From an uncultured Sutterella sp. (GTDB lineage Bacteria; Pseudomonadota; Gammaproteobacteria; Burkholderiales; Burkholderiaceae_F), in assembly GCA_900544255.1 (NCBI GenBank), contig UQUM01000039.1:1-16760 (forward strand): a stretch of 16,760 nucleotides of DNA, given 5' to 3'. This document shows, in pieces, positions 8,125-14,439 of the stretch. A program made the translations under genes and the position numbers. The notes beneath the pieces were generated by a model. It did not search any database. It saw only the letters and a program-made list of their open reading frames with translations, and was not told the DNA's origin. The first letter of the stretch is position 1. Each line of letters starts with the position of its first letter.

Positions 8125-8163
8125 TCAAAAGAAATCTTCTGCCGGGGAAATTTCTTTTGACAG
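8122..8163 (+). promoter_or_regulatory. Perfect 14-bp inverted repeat in the leader of the unknown gene
   Basis: CTGTCAAAAGAAAT (8122-8135) and ATTTCTTTTGACAG (8150-8163) are perfect complements around a 14-base loop, seven bases before the ribosome site AGAAGGAG (8171-8178) of the next gene. The loop contains CTTCTG (8136-8141), complementary to CAGAAG (8170-8175) at that ribosome site. This could be an RNA element controlling translation of the unknown gene, or a DNA operator. Only the complementarity is observed. Confidence 0.6.
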
Positions 8164-8185
8164 GTTTCTCAGAAGGAGAATTAAG

Positions 8186-9304
8186 ATGCCTCAAGTGAGA
8201 CTCAGCACAGCCGAACAGGGGACATTGGGCATTGTCGGTCATGCCGGGTGCGGTCATGCCAACAGTCACTGCGGATTCGTCCAGGACGATTCGGGCGGCT
8301 TGGCGACCGTCCTTCTGATTCTGCAGCGGGCGACGCAATTGGATTTGACGATCCGTGAGGTGATTCCTCGGGTCGGCCGAGAAGGGGGCTTTACGGTCTG
8401 CATCGCCTCGGGGGGCGTTGCCTATGCGCCGGCGCGCCGCGGCGTGACGCCTTTTGAGGCGGAGCTCTCGCAGCGGGCGGTCGGATTATCCGCGGTGACG
8501 ACGCAGGCGGATGCGATGAAAGCCTTCGGCCGTACGCTGGGTCAGGGGGCGATGGAAGTGCCGGTGGCTTTGCAGACGGCGATTGCCAATGCGGTGTTGG
8601 ATAGTTTTACCAAGAACTTCCCGAAAGCGTTTTTAAGCGCAACGGAACAAGTTCCCGGCAATATCGGTCGCCAGTTGGGAGGCGTCATTGATGTGGACGG
8701 CGTGGCGGTTTCGCTGCTTGCCGTCGTCAATGCGACCGAGGGCGGACTCGGACCCAACGAAGACGTTGAAGGCAATGTGAATCTTGCCGGCAAAGCCGCC
8801 TTGATGAAACGGCTGGGGTTGGATCACCTGCCGACCATTCTGTTGGAAGGTAAGGTGTATTCGGAACCGATATCGTCGGAAATTACGGAGCCGACCTTCG
8901 TCACGCGGGCTTTTCCGGGCGATGACAATGTCACGGTGAGTGAATGCCTTGAAGCTTCGGCGCAGCAGTTGGGGTATCCGATTCTTTATCCTCGGGAATT
9001 GTTGGCGCGGAAAAAAGGGGCCATGCGGGAACTCACGCGGCAAATGGGAGAACGACTGCAAGCATTGGCTCGTCGGTTCTCGGCTGCGGAAACAAGCGCC
9101 GAAAAGGTGCGGTTGGCGGCGGAAATTAATCGCTTTGTGAGCGAAGATTTGGGCGGCGTCACCTTCATGAGCGACGATATTCACGAAGTGATGGGCGGAG
9201 TCGGGGCGATTCCCGGAACGACCGGCTGCTTGTCGCTTTTCGTGCCGACGACTGAAAATGAGCGGTCGGTGTATCCGGCGCTCACGTTGGCCGACGTGAA
9301 TTGA
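8186..9304 (+). CDS. Uncharacterised protein in the transporter-asparaginase cluster, apparently cut short by an in-frame TGA
   Basis: I do not recognise the family of this 372-residue soluble protein. Strong coding features are AAGGAG at 8173-8178 before ATG 8186, GC-rich third positions, and conserved-looking glycine-rich motifs. Near the N-terminus is GIVGHAGCGHANSHCGF (H19, C22, H24, H28, C29), a possible metal or catalytic cluster. Mid-protein there is GGVIDVDGVAVSLLAVVNATEGGLGPNEDVEGN; later DHLPTILLEGKVY, FVSEDLGGVTFMSDDIHEVMGG and GAIPGTTGCLSLFVP. There is no signal peptide or membrane helix. The frame stays open for 39 more codons after TGA 9302-9304, so the original protein was probably ~412 residues. 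Sitting between a Dcu-like transporter and an asparaginase, it may act on the same substrate, for example as a hydrolase or isomerase; that is a guess from position. Confidence 0.75.
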   Translation: MPQVRLSTAEQGTLGIVGHAGCGHANSHCGFVQDDSGGLATVLLILQRATQLDLTIREVIPRVGREGGFTVCIASGGVAYAPARRGVTPFEAELSQRAVGLSAVTTQADAMKAFGRTLGQGAMEVPVALQTAIANAVLDSFTKNFPKAFLSATEQVPGNIGRQLGGVIDVDGVAVSLLAVVNATEGGLGPNEDVEGNVNLAGKAALMKRLGLDHLPTILLEGKVYSEPISSEITEPTFVTRAFPGDDNVTVSECLEASAQQLGYPILYPRELLARKKGAMRELTRQMGERLQALARRFSAAETSAEKVRLAAEINRFVSEDLGGVTFMSDDIHEVMGGVGAIPGTTGCLSLFVPTTENERSVYPALTLADVN

Positions 9305-9424
9305 TTCGCCGACGTGGTGTTGGGAGCCGTGGCACTTTTGCACGAGCGGCGGGAAGACGCCGTAAAGGAAGTCGCGGCTGCCGCGTCGCGTGCCGTCGGG
9401 CACGGTCTTACCGTAAGAGGTTGA
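9305..9424 (+). other. In-frame continuation of the upstream gene beyond TGA
   Basis: Read in the same frame after TGA 9302-9304, this segment gives 39 uninterrupted residues starting FADVVLGAVALLHERRED and ending LTVRG, then TGA at 9422-9424. The peptide looks like an amphipathic C-terminal helix, and its codons have the G/C-rich third positions of the gene. Without it the gap to the asparaginase gene is 166 bases; with it the gap is 46 bases, typical of an operon. A single CGA to TGA change, giving DVN-R-FADVV, would explain the stop. Readthrough, Sec insertion or a sequencing error are alternatives. Confidence 0.6.
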
Positions 9425-9435
9425 GTGTTTTGTTC

Positions 9436-9464
9436 AGAAGCCGAAAGACTTCTTTGAGAAGGAG
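9436..9464 (+). promoter_or_regulatory. Possible ribosome-site hairpin switch before the asparaginase gene
   Basis: CTTCT (9449-9453) can pair with AGAAG of the ribosome site AGAAGGAG (9457-9464) across a 3-base loop, hiding it. It can instead pair with an upstream AGAAG (9436-9440) across an 8-base loop, freeing it. The helices are only 5 bp, so chance is a real possibility. The same AGAAGGAG/CTTCT relation occurs before the gene upstream. Confidence 0.35.
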
Positions 9465-9470
9465 CAGAGA

Positions 9471-10463
9471 ATGATTGACAAGAAAGTAATGGTGTTCGCG
9501 ACGGGCGGTACGATTGCCATGAAGTACGATCCCGCAAAGCACGGCCTCGTCCCTGCCTGCACGGGTGAGGATCTGGCGGCTGCCGTGCCGGGACTGGGTG
9601 ATGTGGCGCCCTTGGAATTCGTGCAGTTCTCCAACATCGCTTCTCCCGGAATGACGCCGCAGAATATGTGGGATTTGAGCGTCGCGATTGAAAAGGCGTT
9701 GGAACGCGACGACGTGGCCGGTGCCATCGTGACGCACGGTACCGATACCTTGGAAGAGACGAGCTTCTTCCTCGATCTGCTGCATAAGAGTGAAAAACCG
9801 ATTGTCTGTACGGCCGCGATGCGCGGTGCCGGTGACACGAGTCCCGACGGCCCGATGAACATTCTGTGCTCCGTGAAGGCGGCGGCGAGTAAGGAATGCG
9901 TCGGTATGGGGGTATTGGTGTGCCTCAATGAGACGCTGCATGCGCCGGGCGAGGTGATGAAGACGCACTCTGCCAATCCCGCAACGTTCCAGTCCCCGTG
10001 GTGGGGGCCGGTCGGCTATGTGGATCTCGACAAGATCGTGTTCCGCCGTAAGCCGCTCGGGGTGAAGCGTTTTGCGCCGAAAGCCTTGACGGCCCGCGTG
10101 GACGTCATTAAGTGCATGACGGGCTCGACGCGCGACTACATTGATTTTGCCGTCAGTCAGGGCTGCAAAGGCATCGTGATCGAAGGTTTCGGTCGCGGCA
10201 ACGTGCCGCCGCCCATGGTTCCCGGCATTGAAGATGCCGTGAAAAAGGGCGTAGCCGTTGTGCTGACGACCCGGACGCCGGGTGGCCGGGTGCTGGATGT
10301 GTACGGTTATCCGGGCAGCGTGACGGATACTCGGCGCGCCGGTTTGGCCATGGGTGGCGAATTGTCCGCCGCCAAGGCTCGACTCAAGCTCATGATCGTT
10401 TTGTCGGAAAAACCGGAACTCGCCAAAGATCGGGATGCTTTGGAAGCGCTTTTTGACATCTGA
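9471..10463 (+). CDS. Cytoplasmic L-asparaginase/glutaminase-family amidohydrolase
   Basis: The family hydrolyses L-asparagine to aspartate and ammonia. The 330-residue protein has no signal peptide, so it is cytoplasmic. Aligning by eye to E. coli AnsB, the nucleophile is T11 in ATGGTIA, substrate-binding S58 is kept, the second triad is T91-D92 in THGTDTLEET, and K164 in VMKTHS matches the catalytic lysine. The flexible loop differs: the AnsB tyrosine (Y25) has no obvious equivalent and the loop reads KYDPAKHGLVPACTG, with only Y19 nearby. This may mark a subfamily with altered specificity or kinetics, so asparagine itself is not certain. A strong AAGGAG ribosome site (9459-9464) precedes ATG 9471. 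As last gene of the transporter run, it would turn imported amides into aspartate and ammonia. An intrinsic terminator follows. Confidence 0.88.
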   Translation: MIDKKVMVFATGGTIAMKYDPAKHGLVPACTGEDLAAAVPGLGDVAPLEFVQFSNIASPGMTPQNMWDLSVAIEKALERDDVAGAIVTHGTDTLEETSFFLDLLHKSEKPIVCTAAMRGAGDTSPDGPMNILCSVKAAASKECVGMGVLVCLNETLHAPGEVMKTHSANPATFQSPWWGPVGYVDLDKIVFRRKPLGVKRFAPKALTARVDVIKCMTGSTRDYIDFAVSQGCKGIVIEGFGRGNVPPPMVPGIEDAVKKGVAVVLTTRTPGGRVLDVYGYPGSVTDTRRAGLAMGGELSAAKARLKLMIVLSEKPELAKDRDALEALFDI

Positions 10464-10494
10464 GTTTTCCGTCATCACAGTTTCCTCTGGTAGG

Positions 10495-10528
10495 GCGTGC
10501 GGGTGAATGAGCAGAGTCACCCGCATGC
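10495..10528 (+). repeat. Stem-loop downstream of the asparaginase gene
   Basis: GCGTGCGGGTGA (10495-10506) pairs with TCACCCGCATGC (10517-10528) over 12 positions with one G-U wobble and a 10-base loop. No U-tract follows. It sits just before the intrinsic terminator and could protect the transcript's 3' end. Confidence 0.6.
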
Positions 10529-10537
10529 CGGACTTTG

Positions 10538-10568
10538 ACGCATCGGTTTTCGGATCGGTGCGTTTTTT
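10538..10568 (+). terminator. Intrinsic terminator of the asparaginase transcript
   Basis: ACGCATCG (10538-10545) pairs with CGGTGCGT (10556-10563), with one G-U pair, followed by T6 at 10563-10568. It is placed 75 bases after the asparaginase stop and reads on the + strand. Confidence 0.75.
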
Positions 10569-10577
10569 CTGTGATGC

Positions 10578-10614
10578 AAAAAGGCCGTTCGGCAAAGGGA
10601 TCCGGACGGCCTTT
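10578..10614 (-). terminator. Intrinsic terminator of pyrF
   Basis: On the - strand, AAAGGCCGTCCGG pairs with CCGAACGGCCTTT (10602-10614 with 10580-10592) over 13 positions, one of them a wobble, with a 9-base loop. The run of five A on the + strand at 10578-10582 provides the U-tract. It lies 12 bases beyond the pyrF stop. Convergent terminators here separate pyrF from the asparaginase run. Confidence 0.78.
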
Positions 10615-10626
10615 AAATGAGTGCAA

Positions 10627-11463
10627 TCAGCGGGCGGCGAGCGCGAGTTTCTTCGCTTCGCGAATGGCGTCGCGCGTCTTCTCTGCTGCGGCAGCGGCGG
10701 CGTCCGTGAAGTGTTTGTCGTTTCCGGCGTAAAGCACGGCGCGGCTCGAATTAATCACCATGCCCCAGCCGTCGGCGGCCAGCCCCGCGGCAACGGCAGC
10801 GTTTACGTCTCCGCCCTGGGCGCCGATGCCCGGCATCAGTAAGGGGAGCGTCGGTGCCTGGACTCGGATGCGGCGGATTTCGTCGGGTTGCGTGGCGCCC
10901 GCCACGAGCCCCAGTTCGCCCGTTTTGTTCCAGGGACCTTGCGCCGCCTTGGCAACGTGCTCAAAGACCATCAGGCCGTCCTTGGTTACCAATTCTTCAA
11001 TATCGGCGCCGCCCGGGTTGGACGTACGGCAAAGAAGAAAGAGTCCCTTTTCAGGATAGGCGAAATAGGGTTCGATGGTGTCCCCGCCCATGTAGGGCGA
11101 CAGCGTGAGGGCGTCCGCCTTAAAGCGCTCGAAGGCTTCACGGGCATAGTGTTTGGCGGTGGAACCGATGTCGCCGCGTTTGGCATCCAAAATCACCGGA
11201 ATGTCGGGGTGATTAGCGTGGATGTAGTCGATGAGGCGGATCAGTGCGTCTTCTTCACCCGCGGACGCAAAGTACGCAATCTGAGGTTTAAACGCACAGA
11301 CGTAGGGAGCCGTGGCGTCCACGATGGCGCGGCAGAATTCGTAAAGGGCGTCGGGCTTTTCCTTTACGCAGGCCGGAAAACGGTTGACGTCCGGGTCAAG
11401 TCCCACGCAGAGCATGGAATCAACCGCCTCGGAGCGGCGGCGGAGCTGTTCGGTAAATTTCAT
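10627..11463 (-). CDS. pyrF: Orotidine-5'-phosphate decarboxylase, type 2
   Basis: PyrF decarboxylates OMP to UMP, the last step of de novo pyrimidine synthesis. The 278-residue protein has the type 2 layout, longer than the ~235-residue E. coli enzyme. It has MLCVGLDPD near the N-terminus, AFKPQIAYF, the catalytic DxKxxD as D93-A-K95-R-G-D98 in ILDAKRGDIG, a phosphate-binding region around LMPGIGAQGGD, and VINSSRAVLYA. The start is ATG at 11461-11463 (MKFTEQLRRR), which fits family length; the frame is open further upstream but would run through the divergent promoter region into the neighbour. No good ribosome site precedes this ATG; the bases before it are A/T-rich. It is divergent from the U32 gene and convergent with the asparaginase gene. 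Confidence 0.94.
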   Translation of the reverse strand: MKFTEQLRRRSEAVDSMLCVGLDPDVNRFPACVKEKPDALYEFCRAIVDATAPYVCAFKPQIAYFASAGEEDALIRLIDYIHANHPDIPVILDAKRGDIGSTAKHYAREAFERFKADALTLSPYMGGDTIEPYFAYPEKGLFLLCRTSNPGGADIEELVTKDGLMVFEHVAKAAQGPWNKTGELGLVAGATQPDEIRRIRVQAPTLPLLMPGIGAQGGDVNAAVAAGLAADGWGMVINSSRAVLYAGNDKHFTDAAAAAAEKTRDAIREAKKLALAAR

Positions 11464-11510
11464 GGCAATTAAATCAAATGCCGCACGGAAGGGCGGCTGT
11501 CGGCGGGTAT

Positions 11511-11529
11511 GATACAAGGCTTGTGTATC
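11511..11529. promoter_or_regulatory. Palindrome in the pyrF/U32 divergent promoter region
   Basis: GATACA (11511-11516) and TGTATC (11524-11529) flank AGGCTTG, itself containing part of a CAAG/CTTG palindrome, in the 86-base gap between two divergent starts. Possible -10 hexamers overlap here in both directions: TATGAT at 11508-11513 (+) and TATCAT on the - strand at 11509-11514. No convincing -35 is seen. It could be a shared operator; evidence is weak. Confidence 0.35.
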
Positions 11530-11549
11530 TTGCTGCCAGGGAAAAAAGA

Positions 11550-12791
11550 ATGCGTCGCAGTGATTGGGAACTGATGGCTCCCGCGGGGAGTGAAGAAGCA
11601 TTGTCGGCCGCGATTGAGGGCGGGGCGGACAGCGTCTATTTCGGTGTGGGTCGGCTCAATATGCGGGCGCATGCCGCGGGGAATTTCCGAGCAGACGATC
11701 TTCCTCGCGTGATGGATCGTTGCCGCGCCGCAGGCGTCAAAGGGTATCTCACCGTCAATACGGTGCTTTACGACGAAGAACTGGCGGAAATGAAGGCCTT
11801 GATGACGACGGCTGCGAAAGCCCGTGTGTCCGCGGTGATTGCGTCCGATATGGCGGCGGTGCTCGCGGCGCGTGAGGTCGGCTTGCCGGTGCATTTGTCG
11901 ACGCAGCTCAATATTTCCAATACCGAAGCTTTGGCGTTTTATGCGCAGTACGCCGAAACCGCGGTGCTCGCGCGCGAATTGAATCTCAACCAAGTGCGCT
12001 GCATCGCGGACGCGGTGCGGGATAAGCCGATTTTAGGTACCGGCGGCGAAGCGATGCGCCTGGAAATGTTCTGCCACGGGGCGCTCTGTATGGGAATGAG
12101 CGGACGCTGCTGGATGAGTCTGCACACCCGCGGCAAGAGTGCCAACCGCGGCGAATGCCTGCAGAACTGCCGCCGTACGTACAACCTCGTCGATCGGGAG
12201 CGCGGTACGGAATTAGAACTTGAAAACGGCTATGTGTTGAGTCCCAAGGATCTCAAGACGATCGACTTCTTGGACAAAATGACGGCCGCCGGGGTGACGG
12301 TCTTTAAAATCGAAGGGCGGGCCCGCGGCGCGGATTATGTGCGCACCGTCACGACTTGCTACGACGAAGCCTTGAAAGCGATTGCGGACGGCACGTATGA
12401 CGCGAAGCGCCGGGCGTGGGACGATCGGTTGGCGACGGTTTTTAACCGCGGCTTTTGGGCGGGGCACTACCTCGGGGCGGAAACGGCGGAGATTGTGCAT
12501 TCCTACGGGTCGTGCGCGACCGAGAAGAAAGTTTTCGTGGGACGGCTCGTCAATTACTTTGCCAAAGCTCACGTTGCCCAGGCAGAAATTTTGGCGGGGA
12601 CGGTAAAGCTCGGTGAAAAGCTTTTGGTGACGGGGCCCACGACGGGCGCCGTGTACGCGGAACCCGAGTGCCTGATGGATGACGCGGGGACGGTCACCGA
12701 AGCGTCCCGCGGCATGCGGGTGACGTTTAAGGTACCGGAAACAGTGCGCGCCGGAGACAAACTCTACCGGTTGGAGCAGGCCGAACGATGA
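11550..12791 (+). CDS. U32 peptidase-family protein, TrhP/RlhA-like RNA hydroxylation factor
   Basis: The protein has 413 residues and the U32 architecture: MAPAGSEEALSAAIEGGADSVYFG at the N-terminus, LTVNTVLYDEEL, and the signature LEMFCHGALCMGMSGRC...NRGECLQNCR. C180, C187, C203 and C207 match the four cysteines that members such as TrhP (YegQ) and RlhA use, probably for an iron-sulfur cluster. Those E. coli proteins take part in 5-hydroxylation of tRNA U34 or of 23S rRNA cytidine, with prephenate as cofactor source. Length is nearer to TrhP than to RlhA (~650 residues), but the C-terminal part is shorter, so I do not assign a symbol. ATG 11550 was chosen because the family motif begins ten residues later; an earlier in-frame ATG at 11478 would overlap the promoter region. 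Older 'collagenase' names are probably misleading. Confidence 0.82.
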   Translation: MRRSDWELMAPAGSEEALSAAIEGGADSVYFGVGRLNMRAHAAGNFRADDLPRVMDRCRAAGVKGYLTVNTVLYDEELAEMKALMTTAAKARVSAVIASDMAAVLAAREVGLPVHLSTQLNISNTEALAFYAQYAETAVLARELNLNQVRCIADAVRDKPILGTGGEAMRLEMFCHGALCMGMSGRCWMSLHTRGKSANRGECLQNCRRTYNLVDRERGTELELENGYVLSPKDLKTIDFLDKMTAAGVTVFKIEGRARGADYVRTVTTCYDEALKAIADGTYDAKRRAWDDRLATVFNRGFWAGHYLGAETAEIVHSYGSCATEKKVFVGRLVNYFAKAHVAQAEILAGTVKLGEKLLVTGPTTGAVYAEPECLMDDAGTVTEASRGMRVTFKVPETVRAGDKLYRLEQAER

Positions 12792-12840
12792 GGCGGAGTT
12801 TACGGTAAAACTGTTTTATGTAAATGAGGCATAGGCGCAT

Positions 12841-13794
12841 ATGAAAAACGTACTCGTCATCGGAGCCGCCGGTCAGATCGGCAGCGAACTCGTGCCGGCG
12901 CTCCGTGCGGAAGGTTATTCGGTGGTGGCGGGCTTCTCCCGTACCCCGTTGTCTGTCGAAATGGCGGGTGCGGGGCCTTTGGAGCGAATCGACATCCTCG
13001 ACGGGGAGGGGCTCGTCGCCGTCATTCGTCGCCATCGCATAGATACCATTTTCAACTTGGCGGCGCTTCTTTCGGCAAAAGCCGAAGCCATGCCGCTTGC
13101 GGGGTGGAACGTCGGCGTGAACGGTCTCATCAACGTGCTGGAAGCAGCGAGAAGCGAACACTGTGCAGTCTTTACGCCGAGTTCCATCGGGGCGTTCGGC
13201 CCCGAAAGCCCGCATGACGCCACGCCGCAGGACACGGTGATGCGGCCGCGGACGATCTACGGCATCACGAAGGTTGCGGGCGAACTGTTGTCGGACTATT
13301 ACTTCCGCAAGTACGGTGTGGATACGCGTTCGGTGCGGTATCCCGGACTCATCAGCCACGTAACGCCGCCGGGCGGCGGGACGACGGACTATGCAGTCGA
13401 CATCTATTACAGCGCGGTGAAGGGGGAAACGTTTCATTGTCCGATTGCAGCCGGCACCTTTATGCCCATGATGTATATGGGCGACGCGCTGCGGGCGGCG
13501 ATCGATCTCATGCGCGCCGATCCCGCAAAACTCGTTCACCGCAACAGTTTTAACGTCGGCGCCATGAGTTTTGATCCCGAAGGCATCCGGTGGGCTGTGA
13601 CGCAGGTGATGCCTGACTTCACGATGGACTATCAGGTGGATGAACTGCGGCAGTCGATTGCGGAAAGTTGGCCCGATTCGCTGGACGACACGGCGGCCCG
13701 AGAGGAGTGGGGCTGGGCACCGGCGACGGATCTTACGGCGATGACGGATCTTATGATCAAGGCTTTGACGCCGCGGTTTTCGGGGACGGATTGA
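12841..13794 (+). CDS. NAD-dependent L-threonine 3-dehydrogenase, epimerase-like (SDR) type
   Basis: This 317-residue extended SDR protein oxidises L-threonine to 2-amino-3-ketobutyrate in the family it most resembles (the UDP-galactose-epimerase-like threonine dehydrogenase of betaproteobacteria and Flavobacterium). Visible features are the Rossmann motif GAAGQIG (residues 8-14), NLAALLSA, the SSIGAFGP segment with S114/S115, the TPQDT...P.T.YG stretch, catalytic Y140 and K144 in YGITKVAGE, and RYPGLIS. These family-specific segments favour threonine over a sugar nucleotide as substrate. The usual partner, 2-amino-3-ketobutyrate CoA ligase (kbl), is not in this window. The gene lies 49 bases after the U32 gene with only a weak ribosome site (TAGG), so it is perhaps co-transcribed with it. 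No terminator is visible after it. Confidence 0.86.
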   Translation: MKNVLVIGAAGQIGSELVPALRAEGYSVVAGFSRTPLSVEMAGAGPLERIDILDGEGLVAVIRRHRIDTIFNLAALLSAKAEAMPLAGWNVGVNGLINVLEAARSEHCAVFTPSSIGAFGPESPHDATPQDTVMRPRTIYGITKVAGELLSDYYFRKYGVDTRSVRYPGLISHVTPPGGGTTDYAVDIYYSAVKGETFHCPIAAGTFMPMMYMGDALRAAIDLMRADPAKLVHRNSFNVGAMSFDPEGIRWAVTQVMPDFTMDYQVDELRQSIAESWPDSLDDTAAREEWGWAPATDLTAMTDLMIKALTPRFSGTD

Positions 13795-13824
13795 AGTGAA
13801 CGTGCAAAAAAATTCGGATGCAGC

Positions 13825-13853
13825 TTGATTTTATGAACAAAACGCTCGATAAT
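13825..13853 (+). promoter_or_regulatory. Sigma70-type promoter for rpmE2
   Basis: TTGATT (13825-13830) and GATAAT (13848-13853) are separated by exactly 17 bases, a close match to the sigma70 consensus and the best promoter in the window. Initiation near 13860 would give a leader of about 125 nt before rpmE2. Confidence 0.75.
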
Positions 13854-13900
13854 GCGCGTCTTTCCCGGTTTGGCACGTGGGCTGCATGCCCGTCGTAAGA

Positions 13901-13933
13901 CCGCTCCGCCTTCGGGCGGCTAAGTTATAGCGG
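13901..13933 (+). promoter_or_regulatory. Structured leader hairpin upstream of rpmE2
   Basis: Within the predicted leader, CCGCC-TTCG-GGCGG (13906-13919) forms an inner stem with a UUCG-type tetraloop. CCGCT (13901-13905) and AGCGG (13929-13933) form an outer stem. A second hairpin, GGGC/GCCC, lies just upstream (about 13879-13891). Ribosomal protein leaders for L31 are known in other bacteria; whether this is one cannot be decided here. No GGAGG-like ribosome site lies before the rpmE2 ATG. Confidence 0.45.
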
Positions 13934-13985
13934 CAGATGCGCAAGGCGAGCCAGGGCGACCGACACATTAATCGGATTTAATCAA

Positions 13986-14267
13986 ATGAAACCCAATATT
14001 CACCCCGAATACCGCGAAGTCGCGTTTGTCGACCTCTCCATCAACAAGACCTTCATCATTTCGAGCGCCGTGCAGACGAAGGAAACCGTTGAAATCGACG
14101 GCAAGACCTACCCGATGTTCAAGCTTGATACGTCTTCTGAAAGCCACCCCTTCTACACGGGCGCTCAGACGCGTATCGTCGAAGCGGGCCGCGTGGAAAA
14201 GTTCCGCGCCAAGTTCGCTGCGAAGAACAAGGAACTCGACGCCGCGGCCTCCAAGGCCAAGAAGTAA
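13986..14267 (+). CDS. rpmE2: 50S ribosomal protein L31 type B (zinc-free)
   Basis: The 93-residue protein starts MKPNIHPEYREV and has FVDLSINKTFIISSAV, then KTYPMFKLDTSSESHPFYTG, the hallmarks of type B L31 in the large ribosomal subunit. It contains no cysteine at all, so it lacks the zinc ribbon of the C+ form. In many bacteria the C- form is induced under zinc shortage by loss of Zur repression; I see no convincing Zur box here, and whether this genome also encodes the C+ form is unknown. The lysine-rich tail (AAKNKELDAAASKAKK) is typical. The promoter and structured leader upstream and the strong terminator downstream make it a single-gene transcript. Confidence 0.95.
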   Translation: MKPNIHPEYREVAFVDLSINKTFIISSAVQTKETVEIDGKTYPMFKLDTSSESHPFYTGAQTRIVEAGRVEKFRAKFAAKNKELDAAASKAKK

Positions 14268-14322
14268 TCGGTTCGACCGACGAAATCGGCGGCTCCGTGA
14301 ATTTATTTTGCGGAGCGTTCCG

Positions 14323-14377
14323 AAAACGGGCAGAAGCTCACAAAAGATGCCTTTTGTTGAGCAACTGCCCGTTTTTT
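14323..14377 (+). terminator. Very long intrinsic terminator after rpmE2
   Basis: AAAACGGGCAG (14323-14333) pairs with CTGCCCGTTTT (14365-14375). Inside, after a symmetric AA/AA internal loop, GCTCA and CAAAAG pair with TTGAGC and CTTTTG around a 4-base loop with one bulge. The total is about 22 paired positions with T6 at 14372-14377. The A-run on the 5' side could make it work in both directions. Confidence 0.88.
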
Positions 14378-14439
14378 GTCGCCAGAAGGCGGCATTTTTC
14401 TTTAAGATACGCACGATTTTCCTGCTTATACGAATTTTC

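Noticed and set aside
8186..9424. Selenoprotein with Sec at the in-frame TGA
   Set aside because: No redox partner cysteine near the site, and only a weak hairpin directly downstream. Kept as an alternative within the finding but not called.
9408..10595. Long - strand open frame opposite the asparaginase gene
   Set aside because: It is a shadow of the asparaginase gene: the + strand frame has all the catalytic motifs, while this frame gives a histidine/arginine-rich string with no family features.
12841..13794. UDP-glucose 4-epimerase
   Set aside because: The segments around SSIGAFGP, TPQDT and YGITKVAGELL match the threonine dehydrogenase branch of the SDR family better than sugar-nucleotide epimerases.
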